A DNA stretch of 64,000 bases from Treponema sp. (GCA_024687165.1 JAILEY010000056.1:1-64000), one strand, 5' to 3'. Shown: positions 9,701 through 19,364, numbered from the stretch's first letter. Made by a program: numbers and translations. The notes: generated from the sequence alone by a model not told the origin.

Positions 9701-9773
9701 CTGTGACGGCTGGATTCGAACCAGCGAAATGACGGCACCAAAAGCCGTTGACTTACCACTTGTCGACGTCACA
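9701..9773 (-). tRNA. tRNA-Gln (anticodon TTG)
   Basis: A 73-base cloverleaf: acceptor TGTGACG/CGTCACA, D stem GAC/GTC with loop AAGTGGTAA, anticodon stem ACGGC/GCCGT with loop TTTTGGT (anticodon TTG, codon CAA), T stem GCTGG/CCAGC with TTCGAAT, discriminator G. CCA is not encoded. It lies 11 bases after spoVG and 30 bases before rplY, so it is probably cut out of a shared transcript. Confidence 0.95.
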
Positions 9774-9784
9774 AAATATTTTTT

Positions 9785-10063
9785 TTAATCTTCTGCAGAA
9801 CCTGTTTCTACATGTCCTGCGTTGTATTCGTCAATAATCTTTGACTGAATAGCATTTCTAAAATCCGGGCTAATCGGATGAGCAACATCCTTATATTCAC
9901 CGTTTGCTGTTTTACGACTTGGCATAGCGATAAATAATCCGGAAGTACCTTCAATAATCTTTACATTGTGAACAACAAAGCATTCATCAAATGTAACTGT
10001 TACATAAGCCTTAAGCTTACCCTCACCTTCCACTTTGCGAATTCTAACATCTGTTATCTGCAT
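9785..10063 (-). CDS. spoVG: SpoVG family RNA/DNA-binding regulator
   Basis: A 92-residue protein with the SpoVG signature: [10 protein letters not shown] at the start, [21 protein letters not shown] at about 31-51 and [15 protein letters not shown] at about 58-73. SpoVG proteins are small site-specific nucleic-acid-binding proteins, studied in Borrelia and Staphylococcus as regulators. The ribosome binding site AAGGAA is about 8 bases before the ATG. It is followed by tRNA-Gln and rplY. Its upstream gap to ispE contains a potential hairpin (TCTGTCTC/GAGGCAGA), possibly part of its leader. Confidence 0.95.
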   Translation of the reverse strand: MQITDVRIRKVEGEGKLKAYVTVTFDECFVVHNVKIIEGTSGLFIAMPSRKTANGEYKDVAHPISPDFRNAIQSKIIDEYNAGHVETGSAED

Positions 10064-10139
10064 AAGCGCATTCCTTTGGTTTTAAGCGACTCTGCCTCAA
10101 AACGTTACTTAGAGACAGACCTTTTATCCTGAAATCATG

Positions 10140-11030
10140 CTATGAAATTACAGACTGAAATTTTACATTCAGTTTTTTCTGTGCTTCAAGAGCATCATTT
10201 CGATTTTTAAATACCCCAAATACAGTGGAACCTGAGCCTGACATATCCGCAAAAGCAGCACCAGCATTGTTTAGAAAAGCAAGAGCTTCAGCGACTGAAG
10301 AATATTCACTGCAAACAGGCGAAGTAAAATCATTGACAAAAGTCCAGTCCTTTACATCTTTCCTGTATATTTTTTCCAGTTCGAAAGCCTCACAACTTTC
10401 GCAATGGATTTTATTTTTAATATACCACTGATCCACCAGAGAGTAAGCATCCTTTGTTGAAACACCAACACCCGGAAAAACCAGAAGCACACAAAAATCA
10501 TTTCTGGCATCTATCTGTTTTACGATTTCCCCTCTGCCTTCTACAACAGCAGCATACGGCTCGTAAACAGAAAACCTTTTTTTACCGTCTGCAGCAAGAG
10601 CATGAGTAAAAAAGAACACATCACTGCCAACTTTACCGGCAAGAAATGCAAGGTCATCGTCGCTTAAATGAGTACCAAAAAGACAGTCCAGGGATTGAAT
10701 AAAAGAAGAAGCATCACTTGAGCCGCCCCCCAATCCACCGCCAGCAGGTATCCGCTTTTGAACCTCTACACGAACACCCTTTTGAATGCCAGTCAGCACG
10801 CAGAAAGCTTTGTATGAAGCAGTAAAAGTATTTTCTTCAGGAAGCTTCATCTGAGGGCAAATTACTTCGCACTTCAATTTTTCTTCCGTCACAGAAACAG
10901 TGAGAGTATCAAAAAGATTCACTGTTGTGAAAACACTTTGTATATCATGGTAACCGTCAGCTCTTCGCGGAAAAACCTTTAAACCAAGATTAATTTTCGC
11001 AGGAGCAAGTACAGTGATACTGCCTAACAT
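10140..11030 (-). CDS. ispE: 4-diphosphocytidyl-2-C-methyl-D-erythritol kinase
   Basis: A GHMP kinase of 296 residues, the usual IspE length. It starts MLGSITVLAPAKINLGLKV, with the IspE motif PAGGGLGGGSSDAS at about 94-107 (ATP loop) and the C-terminal glycine-rich MSGSGSTVFGVF at about 263-274. It phosphorylates CDP-methylerythritol in the non-mevalonate isoprenoid pathway, so the organism probably uses the MEP route for undecaprenyl and other isoprenoids. No clear Shine-Dalgarno sequence precedes the ATG. The spoVG gene follows after 76 bases, an arrangement also seen in Firmicutes. Confidence 0.95.
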   Translation of the reverse strand: MLGSITVLAPAKINLGLKVFPRRADGYHDIQSVFTTVNLFDTLTVSVTEEKLKCEVICPQMKLPEENTFTASYKAFCVLTGIQKGVRVEVQKRIPAGGGLGGGSSDASSFIQSLDCLFGTHLSDDDLAFLAGKVGSDVFFFTHALAADGKKRFSVYEPYAAVVEGRGEIVKQIDARNDFCVLLVFPGVGVSTKDAYSLVDQWYIKNKIHCESCEAFELEKIYRKDVKDWTFVNDFTSPVCSEYSSVAEALAFLNNAGAAFADMSGSGSTVFGVFKNRNDALEAQKKLNVKFQSVIS

Positions 11031-11099
11031 ACGCTAATTAATATATAAAAAAAATAAATTATAGTCAATGGAATAACACCGCGTTGTAAAGCACTCTGA

Positions 11100-12305
11100 C
11101 TAACAGAACAAATCAGAAACCGGGAATCCGTTGATTTTATCCTGTCCGGCATATGCTTTAAGAAGATTTTCACGACCTCTTTTAAGCTGCATGCTTGTTA
11201 TTCCATACTGAATTGAAAGGTCTGCCTCAAGATAAGCTGAATAGTGATCGGCAACACGAACAAGGCGTCCGTCTGCAGGATTAAACTTATCCTCATTAAA
11301 CTTTTCATTCAATTCTTCAAAAGAAACAGGAATCATACAGCCGTCAAAAACTGCACGATTCTTAAACTCGTCGCTTGTAAAATAAAGAATTTCATCTTTG
11401 TAAAAATCTTCCATGAGAGGAACAAGCTCTTTCGCAACAATCTTATCTTCAATATCCTTGATTATTTCAGGAAGACCATCAGTTGCCTGCTTAACCGGAG
11501 AAATAATATCACGAGTTACACTTTCTGGAAGATCATGGAAAAGACCGGAGAAAAAATTATTGTAGATTCTTTTGCTGCACATCTTTACGCCGGATTCTCT
11601 GCTGAACAAAAGCGAAAGAACAGCAACAAAAAAACAATGTCCTAAAACAGAAGTTTTTGGTACGCGAGGAGTCTGATTCCATCTTGTCTGAAACCTCAGC
11701 TGTTCAATGCGCAAAAGAAATTCAAAAGGCTTCTGTTTTGTAATCAAAAGCTGCAGACCGCGAAGATCAAGATATTTCTGAAGGTCAGCATTAAGTTCGC
11801 GACTGATGCTGTAAAGACGTTCAGCCTCATTTACAACGCTTACCATTTCAAGCTCGCGCAGAGTTGAATATTTATGAGCTGCACGAAAAATTTTAATTGT
11901 ATGAAGACGCACTTCATCAGTTTCTTTATGAGATGAAAGGCTTCTCATGTATGCTGAAAAGCGCTCAAACAAATCTTCGTCATCAATCAGCTTTCTGTAT
12001 TTTTCAAGAATCCATTCGTTAAGCTTTGCATATTCTGCAGGATATTCATTTTTTATAAGAGTCTGAACAGGGCTTTTTATATCACAAATCTGAATCTTGC
12101 GCAGAAGATCAAAAAGAGATGCATAAATCATCCATTCCCAGTCAATCTTTTTTCCGGAATTTTCTTCGTACTTTGCAATGATATATGCAACTACAAGTTT
12201 TTCCGCATGCTTGTCCATTTCAATAAGTTCAAAGGGGCGTACAAGATCATTCCAGCGCTCAATTGAAAACGCTTCAAATATTTTAAGGATAAATTCTTTC
12301 TTCAT
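11100..12305 (-). CDS. HD-domain metal-dependent phosphohydrolase family protein
   Basis: A 401-residue soluble protein. The HD signature is in the second half: GHCFFVAVLSLLFSRE, then FFSGLFHDLPESVTRDI around 250-265 (the HD pair), then a distal VRVADHYSAYLEADL region around 360 supplying a further Asp/His. This layout resembles YfbR-like/HD 5'-nucleotidase folds; the N-terminal 180 residues are helical and not recognised. Substrate unknown. It starts 18 bases after the stop of the coiled-coil gene and is probably in the recN operon. Confidence 0.72.
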   Translation of the reverse strand: MKKEFILKIFEAFSIERWNDLVRPFELIEMDKHAEKLVVAYIIAKYEENSGKKIDWEWMIYASLFDLLRKIQICDIKSPVQTLIKNEYPAEYAKLNEWILEKYRKLIDDEDLFERFSAYMRSLSSHKETDEVRLHTIKIFRAAHKYSTLRELEMVSVVNEAERLYSISRELNADLQKYLDLRGLQLLITKQKPFEFLLRIEQLRFQTRWNQTPRVPKTSVLGHCFFVAVLSLLFSRESGVKMCSKRIYNNFFSGLFHDLPESVTRDIISPVKQATDGLPEIIKDIEDKIVAKELVPLMEDFYKDEILYFTSDEFKNRAVFDGCMIPVSFEELNEKFNEDKFNPADGRLVRVADHYSAYLEADLSIQYGITSMQLKRGRENLLKAYAGQDKINGFPVSDLFC

Positions 12306-12323
12306 TTTCTTGCTGTGAATTTT

Positions 12324-13124
12324 TTATTTTGCTGATCCGCTCTTAGAGTCAGCTTCCATCTTATTTTTCCAAACCAGAGCCTTTTTTCTGATAGCTTCAG
12401 ATTCTTCATTATCACCAAGAACCATAGCAACACGCCTCAATGCTATCAAAAGATTTATCCCCATGCGTATATCATCAATTCGACGGCTGGCAAGCTCATA
12501 ACGATCACGATACTCTCCAGCACTCTTTTCAAGGAGACTGCGGATAAGGCGGACATAAGTTACGGTAACTTCATAAACCTTTGACTCATGATCAAAATAA
12601 TCCTTGGAAGCCTGTTTCATATTAATGAAGTTTTTTGCAACAACTGCATGACGGCCTCTCATTTCAACAAACGATTCCTTCCATTTAGAATTATCACCGA
12701 ATGCATCAACAAGAAGTTCAATTGCAAGACCAAGCTTTCTGATTACATGAAGTCTTTTATCTACAGGAATATTTCCAAGACGCTCCTGATATTTTTCAAG
12801 TTCAGAATAAGAGCAGTCAACCGTATTTGATACAATTTCCTCAAGATTGATTATAGCCTTGTAAAGTGTTTTTCGAGCATCGTTGAGAGAATCATTATTT
12901 TTTGTATCAAGCATTTCTACAGAAGTACTGTTGATTCCAATCTGAAGTGTAGCAATATAAATGTTCAGTTCACAAAGCTCGATTACTTTTGCTTCAAATC
13001 CATCAGAGCCTTTTTTCAATTTAAATGCAGTATCTTTTTCTTTTTTCTGGAGTTCTGTAATCTGGTCTTTTAAGGGACGTACCTTTGCAATAAATTCCTT
13101 TCGAGCTTCGTCTGAAATAGCCAT
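12324..13124 (-). CDS. Hypothetical helical protein conserved next to recN
   Basis: About 266 residues, almost entirely predicted alpha-helix, charged, with no signal peptide or membrane segment. The N-terminal 30 residues (AKVRPLKDQITELQKKEKD) look like coiled coil. No enzymatic motif was recognised. The ORF starts with two consecutive ATGs (13127 and 13124); the second has GGAGG at a 6-base spacing against 3 for the first, so 13124 is preferred. The start region overlaps the recN stop, so translation is coupled to RecN. A structural or DNA-maintenance role is only guilt by association. Confidence 0.7.
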   Translation of the reverse strand: MAISDEARKEFIAKVRPLKDQITELQKKEKDTAFKLKKGSDGFEAKVIELCELNIYIATLQIGINSTSVEMLDTKNNDSLNDARKTLYKAIINLEEIVSNTVDCSYSELEKYQERLGNIPVDKRLHVIRKLGLAIELLVDAFGDNSKWKESFVEMRGRHAVVAKNFINMKQASKDYFDHESKVYEVTVTYVRLIRSLLEKSAGEYRDRYELASRRIDDIRMGINLLIALRRVAMVLGDNEESEAIRKKALVWKNKMEADSKSGSAK

Positions 13125-14827
13125 CATGCACCTCCGAATTTTTCAAGCATAGACTGAGCATGTTCAAGGGATGCAGCACTCTCACTGTCTCCAGAGAGCA
13201 TTCTTGCAATTTCCTTAACTCGCTCTGCACCTGTAATTTCAAAAACATTTGTAGAAGTAATGTGATCTTCAACACCTTTTTGTATCTTAATTTGATTATC
13301 GGCAAAAACTGCGATACTTGCAAGATGTGTAATACAAAGTATCTGCTTTTGTGATGCAAGATTTTTCATATGCTTTCCAAGGCTGACGGCAACTTCACCG
13401 CCGATACCTGTATCAATTTCATCAAATACAAGTGTACCGGCCATATCAGCCTTTGAAAGAATTGTTTTTAAAGCAAGCATCACGCGGCTCAATTCACCAC
13501 CGGAAGCAATTTTTGAAAGAGGCAGCAGCGGAGATCCAGGATTTGCACTGATAAGGAATTCAATATTGTCCATGCCGTAAGGTCCGCATTTCTGCTCAAG
13601 ATGATTTCCTTCTTTTTCAGTAAGACTGACGCTAAACTTTGTATCTTTCATTCCAAGCTCATGAAGAATTTCTTCTACCGCACGAGACATTTTATCAGAA
13701 GCTTCTTTTCTTTCTCCGCTGATTTTTTTTGCAGCAAGATAAACCTGTTTTTCAAGAACTGAAATCTTTTCTTCAAGCGCTGATTTATCCGCACCTGCAC
13801 CGGTAAGTTCCTCAAGTTCCTTTGAAGCATTTTCCGCATAACGAAGAATATCTTCAACCGTACTGCCGGCTTTTGGAGCATATTTTTTCTTGAGTCTGCT
13901 GATAAGCTCAAGACGGTCCTGTACCTGTTCAAGACGATCAGGATCATACACAAGCGATGATGCATAGCGTCTGTATTCCTGAGCAATATCTTCAATTTCA
14001 TAAAAAGCTGACTGAAGTCTTTCTTCAAGCGGAGACAAACTTTTATCAATTTCACAGGCTTTTGATGAAGATGATGAAACATGCTTTAACAGCTGAATGA
14101 TTCCGCCTGTCTCCCCCGATCCTTCAAACGCACCGTTGATTTCTTCAAGACCGGCATAAAGCTTTTCAAAAGAACTCAATCGTGCTTCTTCTGCTTCAAG
14201 TTCATTTTCTTCCGTAACAGAAAGTTTTGCCTCTGCAATTTCAGAGACTGCAAAAGAAAGCATGTCGATTTTTGTTGCTCTTTCCGCTTCATTCGTATTA
14301 AGGTTTTCAAGAAGACGTCTGAGTTCAACGAGCGTATTATATAAAACTGTAAATGCTTCAACTTCATCGACAATATCCGCGTAAATATCCAGATAACGGC
14401 GGTGATCTGCAACACGCATAAGAGACTGCTGTTCATGCTGACCGTGAATATCCACAAGAAAAGCCGAAAACTCAAGGAGATCTGCCTTTGTAACAGGAGT
14501 TCCACCAATCCATGCAGAAGATTTTCCTGTATCACGAACAATTCTTCTTAAAAGCACGCGGTTTTCTTCAGCTTCAATGCCGCGTTCCTCAAGCCATTCA
14601 AAAGCACTTTTATCTTCAAGCAAAAAAGTTCCGCAAACCTGAGCTTCATGACAGCCGCTTCTGATCTGCTCAATAGCTGCTTTTCCACCAAGAAGGAATG
14701 CGAGACTTCCAATAAGAATTGATTTTCCGGCTCCAGTTTCACCGCTCAAAACGGTAAAGCCTTTTCCAAATTCAACGTGAGAAGAATCAATCAAAGCGAA
14801 ATTTTTTATATCAAGTTCTTCAAGCAC
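13124..14827 (-). CDS. recN: DNA repair protein RecN (SMC-like ATPase)
   Basis: A 567-residue SMC-family protein with Walker A SGETGAGKS at 28-36, two long coiled-coil segments at about 150-370, the ABC signature SKIASGGELSRVMLALK and Walker B LVFDEIDTGIGG near 470, and the distal CITHL. RecN holds DNA ends together during recombinational double-strand-break repair. The start is GTG at 14827 with AGGAGG 5 bases upstream. It overlaps nadK by 8 bases, a common RecN-NadK pairing. Confidence 0.96.
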   Translation of the reverse strand: MLEELDIKNFALIDSSHVEFGKGFTVLSGETGAGKSILIGSLAFLLGGKAAIEQIRSGCHEAQVCGTFLLEDKSAFEWLEERGIEAEENRVLLRRIVRDTGKSSAWIGGTPVTKADLLEFSAFLVDIHGQHEQQSLMRVADHRRYLDIYADIVDEVEAFTVLYNTLVELRRLLENLNTNEAERATKIDMLSFAVSEIAEAKLSVTEENELEAEEARLSSFEKLYAGLEEINGAFEGSGETGGIIQLLKHVSSSSSKACEIDKSLSPLEERLQSAFYEIEDIAQEYRRYASSLVYDPDRLEQVQDRLELISRLKKKYAPKAGSTVEDILRYAENASKELEELTGAGADKSALEEKISVLEKQVYLAAKKISGERKEASDKMSRAVEEILHELGMKDTKFSVSLTEKEGNHLEQKCGPYGMDNIEFLISANPGSPLLPLSKIASGGELSRVMLALKTILSKADMAGTLVFDEIDTGIGGEVAVSLGKHMKNLASQKQILCITHLASIAVFADNQIKIQKGVEDHITSTNVFEITGAERVKEIARMLSGDSESAASLEHAQSMLEKFGGA

Positions 14828-15674
14828 GCGGACCTCCTGCCCAGTTCAATTTGCTCTGTAATGCGGAATAAAATTTCTCCTGAGTGGAGCTTATAAGTTT
14901 TGCGTTGAATTCAGGAATTCCCAGAATAACAACGTCATCTTCTTCAAGTTCAAAATCAATCTGTCCGTCGCATGTAAGATTTGTACTGCATCTGCTTGGA
15001 AGGACAGTAATTGTAATTTCACCGGCTGGTCCAAAAACAAGCGGACGTGCAGAAAGGCTGAATGAACTGATCGGTGTCAGAACAAGCGCCGGCAATGAAG
15101 GATCCACAATAGGACCTCCCGCTGCTGCGGAATATGCGGTTGAACCTGTAGGCGTAGAAACAATTATTCCGTTTGCCTTAAAAGGACCCAGAAGCGCATG
15201 ATTATATGCAACATTAAAATTCGCAAGTCTGCTGGATGCTGAACTGGAAATTACACAGTCATTCATACTGCAGCATTCAAAAACAGTCTTACCGCTTCTT
15301 ACAACCTCACAGCTTACACAGGAACGTTCACTGATAAAACTCTTCCCTTCAAGGAAAGTCTGAAGATCTTTTTCCCATGAAGTCTTTGAAACTGCCGCAA
15401 GAAAACCGAATTCTCCAAGATTAACCGGAAAAACAGGAATTCCAAGAGGAGCACATCCCCTGCATACAAAAAGCACAGTTCCGTCACCACCGAGCGTTAC
15501 AACAAAATCGAAGCCTGAAAAATCAGTCAAAAGATCATTCCCGGAATCTTCACGCCCGTTATAAGTATAAAGTCTGCTTGAGACCTCACGTTTTTTGAGG
15601 AATTCTTCTATTTTATCTGCAAGAACAATAGCTTCTTTTTTAAAAGAATTTGCTACAATCAGGCATTTCTTCAT
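14820..15674 (-). CDS. nadK: NAD kinase
   Basis: 284 residues with the NAD-kinase GGDG motif at 62-65 (LGGDGTVLFV), FPVNLGEFGFL shortly after, SMNDCVIS around 137 and the glycine-rich TPTGSTAYSAAAGGPIV around 175-191. It phosphorylates NAD to NADP. Complete and of normal length. It overlaps recN downstream by 8 bases and follows the DegT-like gene after 12 bases, so these genes are probably one operon. Confidence 0.96.
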   Translation of the reverse strand: MKKCLIVANSFKKEAIVLADKIEEFLKKREVSSRLYTYNGREDSGNDLLTDFSGFDFVVTLGGDGTVLFVCRGCAPLGIPVFPVNLGEFGFLAAVSKTSWEKDLQTFLEGKSFISERSCVSCEVVRSGKTVFECCSMNDCVISSSASSRLANFNVAYNHALLGPFKANGIIVSTPTGSTAYSAAAGGPIVDPSLPALVLTPISSFSLSARPLVFGPAGEITITVLPSRCSTNLTCDGQIDFELEEDDVVILGIPEFNAKLISSTQEKFYSALQSKLNWAGGPRA

Positions 15675-15686
15675 ATCTTATACCGA

Positions 15687-16790
15687 TTATGGCAATGACG
15701 ACAAAACTTTTACGATAAGAGCCGCATCTTTCTGTCCAAGTCTCGGATAAAGAGGAAATGCTGCACACCGGAGCAAAAGAGAATTTGCACATACACAGGA
15801 AGCTGAAAGTTCCTCCTGCCTCAATGCGATTATAGAATCTTCGTATGCCTGTCTGATTTCAATATTTTTCTTCTGGGCATATGATTTTGCATCTTTAAAT
15901 CCGCTGAAAAGCACCAGAGGGAATGAATAAACCGTAGACTGATTATCATTTCCGCGTGTATAAGTTTTATGACGGCCTGACATAACGGCACGTGAGAACA
16001 AAGTAAACAACTCTTTACGGATCTTTTCGTTCTTTGCAAATTCCTTAAAACCAACGTATGCAAGAGCTGCATTCATATCCGGCAAAATGTCCGTAGAAGG
16101 TGCAGAATCAGCTAAAGATTTAAGAGGAATCCATTCACGGCGCTTTGGTGCAATCAAAAGTGCTCCTCCACCGGAAGTAATGATATCTTTATCTTCCATT
16201 CCCATGATTGTATAAATTCCGTACATGCCGGCTTTTCTGCCTTCTGCTTCTTCCGGAGTTTCCCCAGGCTGAGGATTTTCAGTCTTTTTCTTTTTTATGT
16301 CTTCATCTGCAGGATCAAAAGGATAACAGGCAAATGCTGACTGAGATATATCTTCAATAATCGGAATATTGAGCTCAAGAAACTGCTTCATATCCGGGAG
16401 AATTCCCATTGATTGTGCAAAAATAATTATCGATCCGCCCTGCTTTACGCATTTTTCAACGGATTCAAAAGTCATAAGACCCGTTTCTTCGCATACATCA
16501 GCAACAATAGCCTTGTACCCGAATTTTTCTACAGTAAGAATCTGATACGAAGGAGCAAGTGCACTCAAAATCACTCCGCTTCCTTTTGGAAGATCAAGAA
16601 CCTTAAATGCATATTCAAGAGCGATTGCAGGACTTCTGAAGGCAACAGCACCATCAAAGCCCATCATTTCTTTTGCAGTCTGAATCATTCTGGCATTCAT
16701 CTCGCCAGGACCGATTTTTTCATCCACTAAGCATGTCAAAACAGCTTCCATTTCTTTTCTGCGGATTGTCGGACTGTATGTATGAATCAT
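15687..16790 (-). CDS. DegT/DnrJ/EryC1-like PLP-dependent aminotransferase family protein
   Basis: A 367-residue fold-type I PLP enzyme. Residues corresponding to DegT motifs are IIEDISQSAF around 143 (the PLP-ring Asp) and TIMGMEDKDIITSGGGALL around 200-218, where the Lys aligns with the Schiff-base lysine of the usual SFhxxKxxxxGEGG motif. Members transaminate nucleotide-linked keto-sugars; the substrate here is unknown. The motif around the Lys is atypical (GMEDKD instead of SF..TK), so activity is uncertain. It lies between cheW and nadK, with a terminator after cheW. Confidence 0.7.
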   Translation of the reverse strand: MIHTYSPTIRRKEMEAVLTCLVDEKIGPGEMNARMIQTAKEMMGFDGAVAFRSPAIALEYAFKVLDLPKGSGVILSALAPSYQILTVEKFGYKAIVADVCEETGLMTFESVEKCVKQGGSIIIFAQSMGILPDMKQFLELNIPIIEDISQSAFACYPFDPADEDIKKKKTENPQPGETPEEAEGRKAGMYGIYTIMGMEDKDIITSGGGALLIAPKRREWIPLKSLADSAPSTDILPDMNAALAYVGFKEFAKNEKIRKELFTLFSRAVMSGRHKTYTRGNDNQSTVYSFPLVLFSGFKDAKSYAQKKNIEIRQAYEDSIIALRQEELSASCVCANSLLLRCAAFPLYPRLGQKDAALIVKVLSSLP

Positions 16791-16828
16791 TTTTTAACTT
16801 TTCCTTTTTTATTTTTAATTGATAGAAT

Positions 16829-16860
16829 TTCAAAAATGCCCCGGATTATTATCTGGGGCA
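16829..16860 (-). terminator. Intrinsic terminator after cheW
   Basis: Minus strand: TGCCCCAGA, a short AT loop, then TCCGGGGCA followed by TTTTTG. It lies 28 bases past the cheW stop and separates cheW from the DegT-nadK-recN run. Confidence 0.8.
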
Positions 16861-16887
16861 CCACTGTGACAAATTTTAATTCTTCCG

Positions 16888-17370
16888 TTACTCGTCAGAA
16901 TCAAGAATCTTCTGAAGTTCCTTAGAGCTGAAGAGCTTACGTGTGTGAAGAATGATAAGGTAAGAATTATCCTGACGCACAACGCCCTGAATATATTCAG
17001 TACCAATACCTGTTACCATCTGTGGAGGCGGCTTAATCTCGTCCGTATCGACTGGAATTACACGTGCAATACGGTCAATAATAATTCCGATTTTATTTCC
17101 TTCTATATCAAGGATAATAAATCCTCCGTCATCTTCAATATCTGAATCTGAAACAGCCATTTTCTTAATATAAAAACGCTTGTGAAGGTTGATAATAGGT
17201 ACAACTTCTCCACGAAGATTAATGATTCCTTCAACATAGAATGGAGCATTTGGAATTGGTCGCACAACCTGAGTCTTAACAATTTCTTTAACATCCATGA
17301 TGTCTACGCCGTACAATTCATCACCAAGCTGAAATGTAACAAGCTGCAAAGATGTGTTTTCGTCTGCCAT
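16888..17370 (-). CDS. cheW: Chemotaxis coupling protein CheW
   Basis: 160 residues forming a single CheW domain: LVTFQLGDELYGVDIMDVKEIV at about 9-30, PNAPFYVEGIINLRGEVVPIINL at about 40-62 and FIILDIEGNKIGIIIDRI at about 84-101. CheW couples methyl-accepting receptors to the CheA kinase at polar arrays. It appears monocistronic: no chemotaxis gene is adjacent and a terminator follows. The start has GAGAAT at suitable distance. Confidence 0.95.
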   Translation of the reverse strand: MADENTSLQLVTFQLGDELYGVDIMDVKEIVKTQVVRPIPNAPFYVEGIINLRGEVVPIINLHKRFYIKKMAVSDSDIEDDGGFIILDIEGNKIGIIIDRIARVIPVDTDEIKPPPQMVTGIGTEYIQGVVRQDNSYLIILHTRKLFSSKELQKILDSDE

Positions 17371-17412
17371 TGCATTCTCCTACAATCTTATATTTTAAAC
17401 CATAAAGTCGTT

Positions 17413-18186
17413 CTAGTCTACTATAAAGAGAGTTAAAATATTTATTTTTGAAATTCCACACTCTTTCAAAAGAAACGCACAGCTTTCTACAGTCGCACCT
17501 GTAGTCATCACATCATCCACAAGAATAACTGAAGACGGCAGCTGATTAACACTGACCATTTTTTTGCACAGTTCCGACAGAACATATACACTTCCCATGG
17601 AAGAAAGTCTGCCTTCCCTGTTAAGTTTTTTTTGCTGAGTACGGGAAATTCTCTCAAGCAGTTTGAACACTCTGTATCTATATTTATAACGCATAAAAGT
17701 ACAGATTTCATCTATCTGATCCCATCCGTTCTTTTTTATTTTACCCGGCCGTGGAGGAACAGGAACAATAACAGAATCCTTCATACCCTCCTGATTTTGA
17801 ATTGCAATATGCAGTGTTCTGGCAAAAACAGGCGAAAGTTCCCTGTGGCCCCCCAGTTTCCATGCAGTCAAAAGATTTTTTGCCCAAAGTCTGTAAGGAA
17901 GAATCGGAAAAACAAAATCCGCAGATTTAACTACGGGAGATTCCCTGCAGGTCATACAATGATTCTCTTCACTCAAAAGTATTTTTCCACAGACAGAACA
18001 TCTTGGTACAGCAGAAAAATCCGCAGCCGCAACATACAGCAGTTTTTCTGCACAACTTTTGCAAATTCCACCGCCATAAGATTTTTTTGAACAGCAGATG
18101 CATTCAGATTCACCAAAGAGAACATTTAAAATAAAGCGCAAAAAGGACCTTAAAAAATCAGCGGCCACAAAAAGTATTCGTTTCAT
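17413..18186 (-). CDS. comF: ComF family phosphoribosyltransferase-like protein
   Basis: 257 residues with an N-terminal zinc-binding region of Cys pairs (CICC, CKSC, CSVC, CMTC between about 34 and 80) and a C-terminal PRTase fold with SVILVDDVMTTGATVESC at about 215-233, the PRPP-binding loop. ComF proteins act in DNA uptake for natural transformation, probably as a helicase partner. DprA is encoded in this window as well, so parts of a transformation apparatus are present, though no uptake pilus genes are seen here. Confidence 0.88.
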   Translation of the reverse strand: MKRILFVAADFLRSFLRFILNVLFGESECICCSKKSYGGGICKSCAEKLLYVAAADFSAVPRCSVCGKILLSEENHCMTCRESPVVKSADFVFPILPYRLWAKNLLTAWKLGGHRELSPVFARTLHIAIQNQEGMKDSVIVPVPPRPGKIKKNGWDQIDEICTFMRYKYRYRVFKLLERISRTQQKKLNREGRLSSMGSVYVLSELCKKMVSVNQLPSSVILVDDVMTTGATVESCAFLLKECGISKINILTLFIVD

Positions 18187-18362
18187 TTATAAATATATAT
18201 TGCCGAAAAAAATCAAAAACATGACACTTCAGATAAAAAAAATATAAAAAAAATCAATTTTCAGCAGAAATCAGATAAAAAAACTTCCTCAAAATGTCAG
18301 AAGATTCCTTAAAACAGGATTAAAAGTTGTTTATTTCCATAATTGGTTGTATATTGATTGTA

Positions 18363-19364
18363 ATGAAGTTTTACAGAAAAAGTTTTCTGAAATTCAAAAT
18401 TCTCGCACTATCACTGCTTGTTCTTTCGGTAACACAGGAACTTTATGCAGAATCCTTCAGAGTCCGGAAAACACATGTCATTCAGCTGGAATCTCCGCGT
18501 GATAAACAGACTTCTGTAATGGGCATAAATGATGCGATGATTATCAGGCTACCAAAAGACGATGCTTTCATTCAGGGTGTAGAACTTTCAATAAAGGTTC
18601 CAAAAGTTGTTGCTGACTGGACTGACAGCGTTGCATGGTCACTCTACACAGGAATCAGCGAATCAGCAAATGAAAAAACAGTAAATTATTCAGCAAAAAG
18701 AATAAAAGTCGGTACATTCGCATCCGGCTTAAGTTTAAATCTTAAAATCCCCGTAAAAGACAATCATTCAATAAAACAGGACGCATATTCTCAGCTTGTA
18801 AACGAAAATACATTAAATCAGGGAAACTTCATTTTTTTCAGACTGCAGCTTGCAATGAAAGGAACTGATGATGAAATATACAATTCTCAGTTTACAGTAA
18901 GCGTAAAGCCTATACTTGAAGACAAGGGCATTCTCAGAATAGAAACAAAAGATCCGTTCGGCACACAGATTAAGCCGTATACAGTATTCATTGACGGCAA
19001 GCAGACTGAAATACAAAACAATGAAATAGTGCTGCATACAGGAACATACAACATAAGCTTCATAAGCGATTATTACCGCAATGAGTTAAGGGAAGTTACT
19101 ATTGAACAAGCAAAGACTTCTGTTGTATCCGTTGACTTCCGTGACATAAGACCTCTCGTTCAGGTGATAATGCCTTCAAATGCAAAAGTTTTCTTTGATG
19201 ACGCTGAAATTAAAGACGCAAAAAAATCCTTCTATACAGTACAGGGGAAACATACAATTAAGTTCGTTCTTGGTGACTATGAGCTTATAAAGACACTGAC
19301 AGTCGCCAACGGAAAGAATTACACTATTTCACTTGAGATGGACGCTTCGGTTCAGGAAGAATAA
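18363..19364 (+). CDS. Hypothetical exported protein, conserved treponemal type
   Basis: From the ATG at 18363 the protein has 333 residues and a typical signal peptide (KFKILALSLLVLSV, cleavage after ELYA). The ORF track start at 18327 adds 12 hydrophobic residues and is less likely. The mature part is predicted beta-rich. Its last 130 residues (LRIETKDPFGTQIKPYTVFIDGK, then a second VIMPSNAKVFFDDAE block) look like two PEGA-like beta domains, found in surface proteins. No catalytic motif. It is divergent from comF and followed by a candidate small RNA. Confidence 0.7.
   Translation: MKFYRKSFLKFKILALSLLVLSVTQELYAESFRVRKTHVIQLESPRDKQTSVMGINDAMIIRLPKDDAFIQGVELSIKVPKVVADWTDSVAWSLYTGISESANEKTVNYSAKRIKVGTFASGLSLNLKIPVKDNHSIKQDAYSQLVNENTLNQGNFIFFRLQLAMKGTDDEIYNSQFTVSVKPILEDKGILRIETKDPFGTQIKPYTVFIDGKQTEIQNNEIVLHTGTYNISFISDYYRNELREVTIEQAKTSVVSVDFRDIRPLVQVIMPSNAKVFFDDAEIKDAKKSFYTVQGKHTIKFVLGDYELIKTLTVANGKNYTISLEMDASVQEE

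Noticed and set aside
9671-9772. N-terminal extension of rplY to 9772
   Set aside because: The extra codons read through tRNA-Gln; a good ribosome binding site precedes the internal ATG at 9670.
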